Source of the DNA: Chromohalobacter marismortui
GTDB taxonomy: Bacteria > Pseudomonadota > Gammaproteobacteria > Pseudomonadales > Halomonadaceae
NCBI RefSeq assembly: GCF_004364315.1
Contig: NZ_SOBR01000002.1
Span: 620,001 to 684,000, forward strand
DNA: 64,000 nucleotides
Reading direction: 5' to 3'
Position numbers and translations under genes: made by a program
The notes under the pieces: generated by a model
The model's database searches: none
Seen by the model: the letters and a program-made list of their open reading frames with translations, nothing else
Told to the model about the DNA's origin: nothing
Shown here: piece by piece, positions 44,571 through 52,784 of the stretch
Layout of the letters: each line of letters opens with the position of its first letter
Position numbering within the stretch: position 1 is the stretch's first letter

Positions 44571-44663
44571 GCACGTCGGCGCCTCTTTGCAGCCCCGCAC
44601 GCGGGCGGCATAATGCCAGCCCGTTCGTTCACCGGGCCGCGTCGGCCCGCCCAGGAGTGCGCC

Positions 44664-46565
44664 ATGACCTCGCCCGCCATTCAGGCCCGCCGCACCTACA
44701 ACATCGATCAGTGGGGCAGCGGCTACTTCGATGTCGACGATGCCGGCCATGCCGTCGTGTGCCCTCGCGGCGACGAGCGCGGCGGCCCCGCCCTGCCGCT
44801 CAATGCCCTGGTCGAGGAATTGCGTCGTGCCGGCCTGCGCCTGCCGGTGCTGGTGCGTTTCACCGACATCCTGCATGACCGGGTCGAACGGCTGTGCGGC
44901 GCCTTCGACAGTGCCATGCACGACGAGGCTTATCATGGCGGCTACACCGCCGTGTATCCCATCAAGGTCAACCAGCAGCGTCGCGTGGTCGAGGAAATCC
45001 TCGCCACCCAGGCACGCGGCCATGGCCGCGTCGGGCTCGAGGCCGGCAGCAAGCCGGAACTGCTCGCGGTACTCGCGCTCTCCGGCGACGGCCCCTCGCT
45101 GATCGTCTGCAACGGCTACAAGGATCGCGAATACGTGCGTCTGGCGCTGATGGGCGAGAAGCTCGGCCACCGCGTCTATCTGGTGGTCGAAAAGCACTCC
45201 GAGCTCACCCTGATCCTCGAGGAGGCCCGGCGGCTCGACGTGACGCCGCGCATCGGCCTGCGTGCACGGCTGGCCTCGGTGGGCAAGGGCAAGTGGCAGA
45301 ACTCGGGCGGTGAGAAGTCCAAGTTCGGGCTCACCGCCAGCCAGATCCTCGACGTGGTCGAACGCCTGCGCAACGCCGATGCCCTAGCCAGTCTGCAGCT
45401 GGTGCATTTCCATCTCGGTTCGCAGATCGCTAACATCCGCGATATCCAGCGCGGCCTGCGCGAATGCGCCCGGTTCTACCAGAGCCTGCGCGCCCTGGGC
45501 GCCCCGGTGGACACCGTCGATGTCGGTGGCGGCCTGGGCGTCGATTACGAAGGCACCCGCTCGCGCAGCTTCTGCTCGATCAACTACTCGATGCACGAAT
45601 ACGCCAGCAACGTGGTCTGGGCCTTCCGTCAGGCCTGCGACGCCGAAGGCTTGCCGCATCCGCACCTGATCTCCGAATCGGGACGTGCATTGACCGCGCA
45701 CCACGCCGTGCTGATCACCAACGTCATCGGCGAGGAGCGTCTCAGCGACACGCCCCCCGAACGCCGCCTGGAAGGCGACGCCGAGCTCGACGAGTTATGG
45801 CGCGTCTATGCCAAGCTGGATACCGCGCAGGAGCCGCGCGGCCTCGCCGAGGCCTACCACGACGTGGTACAGGCCATCGGCGAACTGCAGGACCGCTTCG
45901 TGCTGGGCCTGGCCACCCTCGACGCCCGCGCCGAAGGCGAGACGGTCTACTTCGCCGCCTGCCGGCGCCTGAGCGCACAGCTGGATCCGCGCAACCGCGC
46001 CCATCGCGAGATCGCCGACGAACTGGCCGAGAAGCTCGCCGACAAGCTCTTCGTCAACTTCTCGCTGTTCCAGTCAGTGCCCGATGTGTGGGGCATCGAC
46101 CAGGTGTTCCCGGTGCTGCCGCTCACCGGTCTCGACCGTCCGCCCACGCGGCGTGGCGTGATCCAGGACATCACCTGCGACAGCGACGGGCGCATCGACT
46201 GCTACGTCGACGGCCAGGGCCTGGAAGCGACGTTGCCGCTTCCGGAGTGGCAGGACGGCGAGGACAAGCTGCTGGGACTGTTCCTGGTTGGCGCCTACCA
46301 GGAAATCCTCGGCGACCTGCACAACCTGTTCGGCGATACCGACGCCGTGGACGCCACGCTGGACACCGACGGCCACTGGCGGCTCAGCAATCACCAACAG
46401 GGCGATACCGTCGCCGACGTACTGCGTTACGTGAACTTCGACGCCGACGAACTCAGCCAGCGCCTGTCACGCCAGCTCCGGGACAGCGCCCTGAGCGACG
46501 CCCAGCGCGACGACTTCATGCGCGATCTCGCCGCCGGCCTGGAAGGCTACACCTATCTGGAATGA
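44664..46565 (+). CDS. speA: Biosynthetic arginine decarboxylase
   Basis: SpeA decarboxylates arginine to agmatine, the first step of putrescine synthesis by the agmatine route. The 633-residue fold-type III PLP enzyme has YPIKVNQQ with the Schiff-base Lys101, the HFHLGSQIANI phosphate-binding segment and VGGGLGVDYEGTRS, and is slightly shorter than E. coli SpeA (658). ATG 44664 follows CAGGAG. It faces the FAA-hydrolase gene with only eight bases between stops. No agmatinase gene is in the window. Confidence 0.96.
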   Translation: MTSPAIQARRTYNIDQWGSGYFDVDDAGHAVVCPRGDERGGPALPLNALVEELRRAGLRLPVLVRFTDILHDRVERLCGAFDSAMHDEAYHGGYTAVYPIKVNQQRRVVEEILATQARGHGRVGLEAGSKPELLAVLALSGDGPSLIVCNGYKDREYVRLALMGEKLGHRVYLVVEKHSELTLILEEARRLDVTPRIGLRARLASVGKGKWQNSGGEKSKFGLTASQILDVVERLRNADALASLQLVHFHLGSQIANIRDIQRGLRECARFYQSLRALGAPVDTVDVGGGLGVDYEGTRSRSFCSINYSMHEYASNVVWAFRQACDAEGLPHPHLISESGRALTAHHAVLITNVIGEERLSDTPPERRLEGDAELDELWRVYAKLDTAQEPRGLAEAYHDVVQAIGELQDRFVLGLATLDARAEGETVYFAACRRLSAQLDPRNRAHREIADELAEKLADKLFVNFSLFQSVPDVWGIDQVFPVLPLTGLDRPPTRRGVIQDITCDSDGRIDCYVDGQGLEATLPLPEWQDGEDKLLGLFLVGAYQEILGDLHNLFGDTDAVDATLDTDGHWRLSNHQQGDTVADVLRYVNFDADELSQRLSRQLRDSALSDAQRDDFMRDLAAGLEGYTYLE

Positions 46566-46573
46566 GCAGGTGT

Positions 46574-47251
46574 TCAACGCGTTCGGGTGGTGACCTCCAG
46601 CCCGAACGAGGCCTGCAGCGACAAGCGCGCGTTGCGCGGCAAGGGGCCCACGCCCGCCGGCGTCCCGGTGAGCACGACATCACCGGGCTGCAACGTGAAG
46701 TGGCGCGACATCTCGGCCAGCAACTCGGGAATCGCGAACAGCATGTCACGCGTCTCGCCGGTCTGACGACGCGCGCCGTCGATATCCAGCGTGAAGCGCA
46801 AATCCGCCCAGTCGGGCACCTCGTGCAACGCCACGAACGGTGACAGCGGACAGGCCCCGTCGAAGGCCTTGGCGATTTCCCAGGGGTGCCCCTTTTCCTT
46901 CAATTGCGACTGCACGTCGCGCAGCGTCAGGTCCAGCGCCAGCCCGAGACCCGCGACCGCTTGCTGCGCGGCTTCGGCACTCGCCGCGCTCAGACGCTTG
47001 CCGATCAGCAGCGCCAGCTCCGTCTCGAAATGCACCTCGCCACGCGTGAATGGCGCGGCGATGTCATGGGCCATGGGCACCGCGCTGGTGGCAGGCTTGA
47101 TGAATAGCAGCGGCGCGCTGGGCACCGGGTTGTCGAGTTCGCGGGCGTGCTCGGCGTAGTTGCGCCCCACGCAGACGATCTTGCCCAGCATATGGGGAAA
47201 GACACCGCCATCGGCCAGGCGAGTCACGAACGGTTGGGCCGGGATGGACAT
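46574..47251 (-). CDS. Fumarylacetoacetate hydrolase family protein
   Basis: A 225-residue single-domain FAH-fold protein with KIVCVGRNYAEHARE, the metal-ligand segment RGEVHFETELALLIG (Glu-x-Glu) and the terminal PGDVVLTGTPAGVGPL. It resembles YcgM/FAHD1, which hydrolyse fumarylpyruvate, acylpyruvates or decarboxylate oxaloacetate. ATG 47251 follows AAGGAG; an upstream frame to 47314 is not conserved. It lies 67 bases downstream of the GlxA-type regulator on the same strand; whether it belongs to the catabolic cluster to the right is open. Confidence 0.88.
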   Translation of the reverse strand: MSIPAQPFVTRLADGGVFPHMLGKIVCVGRNYAEHARELDNPVPSAPLLFIKPATSAVPMAHDIAAPFTRGEVHFETELALLIGKRLSAASAEAAQQAVAGLGLALDLTLRDVQSQLKEKGHPWEIAKAFDGACPLSPFVALHEVPDWADLRFTLDIDGARRQTGETRDMLFAIPELLAEMSRHFTLQPGDVVLTGTPAGVGPLPRNARLSLQASFGLEVTTRTR

Positions 47252-47318
47252 GCAGACTCCTTGGCAATCAAAAAGCGCCGTGGCGCGAAGACTCGAGTCT
47301 AACGCGACCGCCAACGCT

Positions 47319-48332
47319 TCACACGGTACCGCGCTCGGCCGTCACGCTGGGGCGCTCGCCGAAGCGGGCCTGGTAGACACGCGAGAAGTGTGCCAGGTGC
47401 ACGAAGCCGCTGCTCAGCGCAGCCTCGGTGACACGGCAGCGGCTATCGGCGAGCAGGCGTCGCGCATAGTCCAGGCGCATGCCCAGGTAGCATTGCTTGG
47501 GGGTTTCTCCGAAATGTGCCACGAAGAGACGCGTCAACTGACGCTGCGACTGTCCCGCCAGGCGGCAGATCTCGGGCATCGGCAGTACCTGGTCGAGGTG
47601 GGCCTCCATCACCGCCAGCGCCCGCACCACGCTGCGCGGCAAGTCCTCCAGGGTGCGCGCGGCGCCGGCCTTCCAGGCTTCTTCTTCGGAGACGCGCTGG
47701 TGCACCAGCTGACGTCCCACGGCATTGGCCAGCGCCGGCCCGTAATCGTGCTCGATCCATTGCAGCATCATGTCGATGCCTGCCGCCCCGCCCGAGCCGG
47801 TCAGGCGCTGTCCGGCGAACTCGAAGCGCGCCTCGCTGACGGCGATGTGGGGAAACTCCGCCCGGAACGCCGGCACGCTCTCCCAGTGCAGTGCCACGCG
47901 ATGGTGATCGAGCAGCCCTGCCCGCGCCAGGATGAAAGGCGCCGTATCGAGACCGCCGACACGCCCGCCATGGGCCGCGACGTGGCGCAGCACCGCGCGC
48001 TCGGCGCTGGTCACGCTGACTTCCGGCTGATAGGACGAGATCACCATCAGCAGCTCGCCGTGGCAATGCGCCTCCAGGGGGCCGTCCACCTCGATGCGCA
48101 CCCCGTTGCTGGCCACCACCGCCTCGCCGTCCGCCGACAACAACCGCCATGCGAAGAGCGTGCGCCCGAACCGATTGGCCACGCGCAGCGGTTCGAGCAG
48201 GCAGAACAATGTCAGCATCGAGAAATTGGGCACGACCCAGACATCCACGGTATGCGCCGCTTCGCCAGGCCGAGGGACCGGTGGTTGCTCGGGGCGTGGA
48301 TAGGGCCAGTCGGTGGTCGAGAGCTCACTCAT
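47319..48332 (-). CDS. GlxA-family AraC-type transcriptional regulator
   Basis: A 337-residue activator: an N-terminal DJ-1/PfpI-like (glutamine-amidotransferase-like) sensor domain (WVVPNFSMLTLFCLLEPLRVANR) and a C-terminal AraC DNA-binding domain with two helix-turn-helices (PMPEICRLAGQSQRQLTRLF and VTEAALSSGFVHLAHFSRVY). This architecture includes ArgR of pseudomonads (arginine), GbdR (glycine betaine) and CdhR (carnitine), so both arginine and betaine inducers are plausible. ATG 48332 is used. It is divergent from the oxygenase-arginine cluster and is its likely regulator. Confidence 0.9.
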   Translation of the reverse strand: MSELSTTDWPYPRPEQPPVPRPGEAAHTVDVWVVPNFSMLTLFCLLEPLRVANRFGRTLFAWRLLSADGEAVVASNGVRIEVDGPLEAHCHGELLMVISSYQPEVSVTSAERAVLRHVAAHGGRVGGLDTAPFILARAGLLDHHRVALHWESVPAFRAEFPHIAVSEARFEFAGQRLTGSGGAAGIDMMLQWIEHDYGPALANAVGRQLVHQRVSEEEAWKAGAARTLEDLPRSVVRALAVMEAHLDQVLPMPEICRLAGQSQRQLTRLFVAHFGETPKQCYLGMRLDYARRLLADSRCRVTEAALSSGFVHLAHFSRVYQARFGERPSVTAERGTV

Positions 48333-48337
48333 GGCGA

Positions 48338-48361
48338 AAATCATCTATTAAATGACGATTT
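48338..48361. promoter_or_regulatory. Imperfect inverted repeat in the regulator/oxygenase divergent region
   Basis: AAATCATC (48338-48345) and GACGATTT (48354-48361) match at seven of eight positions around an AT-rich centre, next to the regulator's start. It is the only AT-rich spot in the 129-base gap. It may hold the regulator's own promoter or its operator; no clear -35/-10 pair was found for the + strand genes. Confidence 0.35.
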
Positions 48362-48461
48362 AGTGCAAATACCCTGCTTGCAACCCGCCTAGGGTAGGGA
48401 AATGTCTTGGCCCGCGAGCCAAGCGGTTACGAATCCATGCCAGCAGTGGAGAGCACCGTTC

Positions 48462-49625
48462 ATGTCCATTTCCGCCGACGTCGAACTCAAGGACGAGGGG
48501 CGCCGCCTGATCCTGCATGCCGCCGGTCAGCGGCGCGAATTCGCCGCCCTCTGGCTCCGCGAGCGGGCGCCGGACGACACCACGCTCGACACCCGCACCG
48601 GACAGCGCCTGATCGAGGCCGCACAACTGCCCCTGACGTTGCGCGCCGAGACCGCAAGCTGCGAGGCAGACACGCTGCACGTACGCTTCAGCGACGGTCA
48701 CGCCACGGCCTATGCCCTGAATGACCTGCTCCTCGACACCGACGCCGATCGCGCCGAGGTCGAGCCCGGTCTGCGCCTGTGGGATGCCGGCCTCGACGCG
48801 CTGCCCCAGGCGACCTTCGCGGCGGCGCTCGAGGACGACGGTGCCCTGCTGGCCATGCTCGAGGATCTGCACTGCTACGGCTTCGTCAAGGTCAGCGGCG
48901 TGCCCTGCGAGGCAGACGGCATGCAGCCGTTGATCGACCGTATCGGCCCGTTGCGCCGCACCAACTGGGGCGGCATCGCCGACGTCAAGTCGCTGGCCAA
49001 CGCGTTTGACCTCACCATGACGCAACGCGGCCTCGAGCCGCATACCGACAACCCCTATCGCGACCCGATCCCCGGCTATATCTGGCTGCACTGCCTGAGC
49101 AACGCCGCCGCCGGGGGCGACAGCACACTCACCGATGGCTTCATGGCGGCGCAGCGTCTCAAGGTCGAGGCGCCCGAGGACTTCGCATGTCTGACGCGTC
49201 TCTCGCCACGCTTCCGCTACACCGACGCCACCACCGACCTGGAAAGCGAGGGACCGCTGATCGAACTCGACAGCCGAGGACGTCTGGCGCGCGTGCGCTA
49301 CTCCAATCGCACCGAGCGCATCGCGGCCCACGACGCGGCGCTGCTCGAGCGTTACTACGCCGCGCGTCAGCGGTTCTATCGTCTGATCACCGACGAGGCA
49401 TTGACCGTGCACCTCAAGCTCGGGCCGGGCGACATGCTGATCATGGACAACTATCGGCTGCTGCACGGCCGCACCGCGTACCAGCTCGAGGGGGGCGTGC
49501 GTCACCTGCGCCAGGGCTATGTGGATCGCGACAGTACCGCCAGCCGGCGCCGCGTGCTCGGCGCCCAGCTCGCCGGAAACGCGCGGCCTGGCGCATCGCA
49601 TACCGCTCAAGGAGTCACCCCATGA
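48462..49625 (+). CDS. Gamma-butyrobetaine hydroxylase-like 2-oxoglutarate oxygenase (TmpA-like)
   Basis: A 387-residue TauD/GBBH-family non-heme iron oxygenase. An N-terminal beta domain (WLRER, then SDGHATAYALNDL near residue 80) precedes the catalytic double-stranded beta helix with the iron triad His194-x-Asp196 (PHTDNPYRDP) and His335 (LLHGRTAY), and the 2-oxoglutarate Arg in RHLRQGYVDRD. The Cys zinc ligands of true gamma-butyrobetaine hydroxylases are absent after WLRER. The next gene, overlapping by ATGA, is a PhnZ/TmpB-like HD oxygenase. In the described TmpA/TmpB pair TmpA hydroxylates (2-trimethylammonioethyl)phosphonate. That substrate, gamma-butyrobetaine or a trimethylated amino acid are all possible. 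ATG 48462 has GGAGAG upstream. Confidence 0.8.
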   Translation: MSISADVELKDEGRRLILHAAGQRREFAALWLRERAPDDTTLDTRTGQRLIEAAQLPLTLRAETASCEADTLHVRFSDGHATAYALNDLLLDTDADRAEVEPGLRLWDAGLDALPQATFAAALEDDGALLAMLEDLHCYGFVKVSGVPCEADGMQPLIDRIGPLRRTNWGGIADVKSLANAFDLTMTQRGLEPHTDNPYRDPIPGYIWLHCLSNAAAGGDSTLTDGFMAAQRLKVEAPEDFACLTRLSPRFRYTDATTDLESEGPLIELDSRGRLARVRYSNRTERIAAHDAALLERYYAARQRFYRLITDEALTVHLKLGPGDMLIMDNYRLLHGRTAYQLEGGVRHLRQGYVDRDSTASRRRVLGAQLAGNARPGASHTAQGVTP

Positions 49626-50200
49626 ACCAGGCGACCTTCACCCGTTTCGATGAAAGCACCCGCGCCGACTGGGCATTGATCGACGCGCATTTCCAGCACT
49701 ACCAGAACGATGCCAGCCGACGCGTGCTCGAGCACCTGCTGCGCCTCAAGGGCGATACCCACGGCTATCCCATCGACCGTTACGAACATTGCCTGCAAAC
49801 CGCCACCCGCGCGCTGGAAGCGGGCGCCGACGAGGAGACCGTGGTCTGCGCCCTGCTCCACGACATCGGCGACGACCTGGCGCCCGCCAATCATGCGGAA
49901 ATCGCCGCGGCGATCCTCGAACCCTTCATCGATCCGCTCAATGTGTGGATGATTCGCCATCACGAACTGTTCCAGGGCTATCACTACCGCGCCTTCTACG
50001 GCATGGATCCCCATGCGCGCGAGGCCTATCGCGATCACCCTGCCTACGCGCGCACCGTGCGCTTCTGCGACGAGTGGGACCAGTGCGCCTTCGACCCCGA
50101 CTACCCCACGCGGCCTCTCGAGGACTTCATCCCCATGGTCGAGCGTGTCATGTCACGCCCGCCATTCGGCGAAACCACCAGCGTCGAGGACCCGGCATGA
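49622..50200 (+). CDS. HD-domain oxygenase, PhnZ/TmpB-like
   Basis: A 192-residue HD-domain protein. Candidate diiron ligands are His56 (YEHCLQTATRA), His80-Asp81 (ALLHDIGDDL), His91 (ANHAEIAAAIL), His113/114 (IRHHELFQGYHY) and Asp150 (RFCDEWDQ), i.e. the H-HD-H-H-D order of PhnZ and myo-inositol oxygenase. PhnZ and TmpB are mixed-valent diiron oxygenases that cleave the C-P bond of 1-hydroxyphosphonates made by a partner 2-oxoglutarate oxygenase. It overlaps both the oxygenase gene before it and the ThDP enzyme gene after it by four bases. A plain phosphohydrolase role is the alternative, but the FQGYHY and FCDEWDQ-FDPDY pattern favours the oxygenase group. Confidence 0.78.
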   Translation: MNQATFTRFDESTRADWALIDAHFQHYQNDASRRVLEHLLRLKGDTHGYPIDRYEHCLQTATRALEAGADEETVVCALLHDIGDDLAPANHAEIAAAILEPFIDPLNVWMIRHHELFQGYHYRAFYGMDPHAREAYRDHPAYARTVRFCDEWDQCAFDPDYPTRPLEDFIPMVERVMSRPPFGETTSVEDPA

Positions 50201-51789
50201 CCCAGTGCGCCCATCGCCTTCTCGAGCTGCTCGTCGCTCACGGCATCGAGACCGTCTTCGGCATCCCCGGCGTGCATACCGTCGAGCTGTATCGCGGTCT
50301 GCCCGACAGCGGTCTGCGCCACGTGACCCCGCGCCACGAGCAAGGGGCCGGCTTCATGGCCGACGGTTACGCCCGCGCGACCGGCAAGCCGGCCGCCTGC
50401 TTCATCATCAGCGGTCCGGGCATGACCAACATCGCCACCGCCATGGGCCAGGCACTCGCCGACTCGGTGCCCATGCTGGTGATTTCCAGCGTCAATCGGC
50501 GCGACACCCTGGGTCGTGGCCAGGGCCGCCTGCACGAACTGCCCGATCAGCAACGCACCCTGTCCGGGGTCAGCGTGTTCAGCCATACCCTGCAGACGCC
50601 CGAGGCCCTGCCCGAGGTGCTGGGACGCGCCTTTGCCGTCTTCAAGAGCGCCCGCCCCGGCCCCGTGCACATCGAAATCCCGCTCGACGTGATGGCCTTG
50701 CCCGCGCCCGAGCACCGGCCGCGCATCGCCGAGGTCTTTCCGCCGACGGCCCCCGATGCCGCCCTGGCCTGGGCCGCCGACTGGCTCGCCGACGCCGAAC
50801 GTCCGCTGGTGCTGCTGGGGGGGGGCTGCGTCGCTGCCGGCGACGCGGTACGCACCCTGGTCGAACGCCTCGACGCTCCCGCCATGACCACCATCAACGC
50901 CAAGGGCGTGCTGGGATGCGGGCATCCGCTCGACCTCGGCGCCTGCGCGAGCCTGCCCGCCGGCCGTAAACTCGCCCGCCACGCCGATGTGGTACTGGCA
51001 CTGGGCACCGAACTCGGTGAGACTGACTACGACCTGACCTTCGATGGCGGCTTCCGGCTCGATGGCCGGCTGATCCGCGTGGACATCGATGCCCAGCAAC
51101 TGGCGCGCAACCACGCCACCGACCTCGCCCTGCTGGCCGACACCGGCGAAGCGGCCCTGGGATTGCTCGAACGCCTGCCCCCTCAGGCCGCGCGCGAGGG
51201 CGCCGCCCGCGTCGCCGACACCCGGGCGGCGCTGGCACTGCGCGACGCCGACGATGTCGCGCCCTATGCCGACTTTCTCGACACCCTGCGCGAGGCATTG
51301 CCCGACGCCACCATCGTCGGCGACTCCACCGGACCGGTGTATGCCGGCAACTTCATCGCCGAGATGCCCGCGCCACGCCGCTGGTTCAATGCCGCCACCG
51401 GCTACGGCACGCTCGGCTACGGCCTGCCCGCTGCCCTGGGCGCGGCCCTGGGCGTGCCCGAGCGGCCGGTGATCGCGCTGGTCGGCGACGGCGGGCTGAT
51501 GTTCACCCTCGCTGAAATCGCCACCGCGCGCGAGGCCGGTGTGCCTCTGGCGATCGTGATCTGGAACAACGCCGGCTATGGCGAGATCCGCCGCTACATG
51601 GACGCCCAGGACGTGCCACGTCTCGGCGTCGATCTTGCCGCGCCGGACTTCGTGACGCTGGCCAAGTCGCTCGACTGTTACGGCGTGCGCGTCTCGACGC
51701 GTGCCGCGCTGCACCAGGCTCTGCAGGCCTCGCGACAGGCCCCTGGGCCGACCCTGATCGACGTCGAGGCCGACAGATGGTCCGCTTGA
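50197..51789 (+). CDS. aruI: ThDP-dependent decarboxylase, AruI-like (5-guanidino-2-oxopentanoate decarboxylase)
   Basis: A 530-residue thiamine diphosphate enzyme. The N-terminal pyrimidine domain has VFGIPGVHTVELYRGLP and the cofactor-activating Glu48 in RHEQGAGFMADGYAR, both very close to Pseudomonas AruI; the C-terminal PP domain has GDGG (430-433) ending in WNN (456-458). AruI decarboxylates 2-ketoarginine to 4-guanidinobutyraldehyde after transamination by AruH, whose homologue lies two genes downstream. The gene is translationally coupled to the HD oxygenase (ATGA), which is not part of the known arginine transaminase pathway, so another 2-oxo acid substrate cannot be excluded. No aldehyde dehydrogenase or guanidinobutyrase gene is present in the cluster. 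Confidence 0.78.
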   Translation: MTQCAHRLLELLVAHGIETVFGIPGVHTVELYRGLPDSGLRHVTPRHEQGAGFMADGYARATGKPAACFIISGPGMTNIATAMGQALADSVPMLVISSVNRRDTLGRGQGRLHELPDQQRTLSGVSVFSHTLQTPEALPEVLGRAFAVFKSARPGPVHIEIPLDVMALPAPEHRPRIAEVFPPTAPDAALAWAADWLADAERPLVLLGGGCVAAGDAVRTLVERLDAPAMTTINAKGVLGCGHPLDLGACASLPAGRKLARHADVVLALGTELGETDYDLTFDGGFRLDGRLIRVDIDAQQLARNHATDLALLADTGEAALGLLERLPPQAAREGAARVADTRAALALRDADDVAPYADFLDTLREALPDATIVGDSTGPVYAGNFIAEMPAPRRWFNAATGYGTLGYGLPAALGAALGVPERPVIALVGDGGLMFTLAEIATAREAGVPLAIVIWNNAGYGEIRRYMDAQDVPRLGVDLAAPDFVTLAKSLDCYGVRVSTRAALHQALQASRQAPGPTLIDVEADRWSA

Positions 51790-51815
51790 ATTCATCGTAT
51801 CCACCAGGAGACATC

Positions 51816-52754
51816 ATGCGACGCACCACCACGCGACTGATGGCCGCCCTTGCCCTGCTGCCCCTGGCGGCCCACGCCTTTGCCACCGACGACGCCACCC
51901 AGGTCTCCTTCGTCACTCCGCCGTGGCCCGGGGTCACGGTCAAGACCGAGATCATGGCGCAAATCCTCGAGCCACTGGGCTACAGCAGCGAGCGCCAGGC
52001 GCTCAGCAGCACGGTGGGCTACACGACCTTGCAAACCGGCGACAGCGACGTCTTCCTCGCCGGCTGGCTTCCTGCTCAGCAGAGCAGCTACGACGCCGCG
52101 ATGGACGACGGCACCATCGTCGATCTGGGCAACAACGTCACCGGCGCGCGCATGGGCTTCGCGGTCCCCGGTTACGTCTTCGATGCCGGCGTGACCAGTG
52201 CCGAGCAGCTCGACGATCCCGAGAATCGTAAGCGTTTCGGGGGGCGTTACTATTCCATCGAGACCGGCTCGACGGTCAGCGACTTCATCCATGCCGCCAA
52301 GCGCCACGACACCTACGGCCTGGGCGACTGGGAGCTGCTGGAGTCCTCGACTCCCGGCATGCTCAGCGCCGTGCGCAGCGCCTACGACGAGAAGCGCTGG
52401 GTCGCCTTCTACGGCTGGACGCCGCACTGGATGGTGCCGGAATTCGACATGCATATCCTCGACGACCCTGCAGGCATCTATGGCGAGAACCAGGGCCGCA
52501 GCGATGTGCGCACCATCGTCGCCAAGCCCTTCAGCGAGGCCAACCCCAACCTCATGCGCCTGCTCGACCAATTCGTGCTGAGCGCCGAGCAACAAAGCGA
52601 CTTCATTCGCGAATACGGCCTGGCAGAGCGCGAGCTCGAGACGGTGGCCCGCGAATGGCTGCAAGCGCACCCCGATGAACTGGCCGACTTTCTGGAAGGC
52701 GTCACCACGCGTGACGGCGAACCGGGCCTGGAAGCGATCAAGGCTAGCCTATAA
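51816..52754 (+). CDS. OpuAC/ProX-type betaine-like substrate-binding protein
   Basis: A 312-residue periplasmic binding protein with a signal peptide ending at AHAFA (about residue 22) and mature TDDATQVSFVTPPWPG. The fold is that of glycine betaine/choline/carnitine binders (OpuAC family): aromatic residues in PPWPG and FYGWTPHWMVPEF are at the positions that form the cation-pi cage for a quaternary ammonium. ATG 51816 follows CAGGAG. No betaine-type permease or ATPase lies with it, so it is an orphan that must use components encoded elsewhere, or act as a sensor. Its place between aruI and aruH ties it to the cluster. Confidence 0.85.
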   Translation: MRRTTTRLMAALALLPLAAHAFATDDATQVSFVTPPWPGVTVKTEIMAQILEPLGYSSERQALSSTVGYTTLQTGDSDVFLAGWLPAQQSSYDAAMDDGTIVDLGNNVTGARMGFAVPGYVFDAGVTSAEQLDDPENRKRFGGRYYSIETGSTVSDFIHAAKRHDTYGLGDWELLESSTPGMLSAVRSAYDEKRWVAFYGWTPHWMVPEFDMHILDDPAGIYGENQGRSDVRTIVAKPFSEANPNLMRLLDQFVLSAEQQSDFIREYGLAERELETVAREWLQAHPDELADFLEGVTTRDGEPGLEAIKASL

Positions 52755-52784
52755 CCGCACCGACGACGCTAACGAGGACACTGC

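Noticed and set aside
50101-51804. 567-codon open frame on the - strand opposite aruI
   Set aside because: Low-complexity antisense product; the + strand has a complete ThDP enzyme with cofactor motifs.
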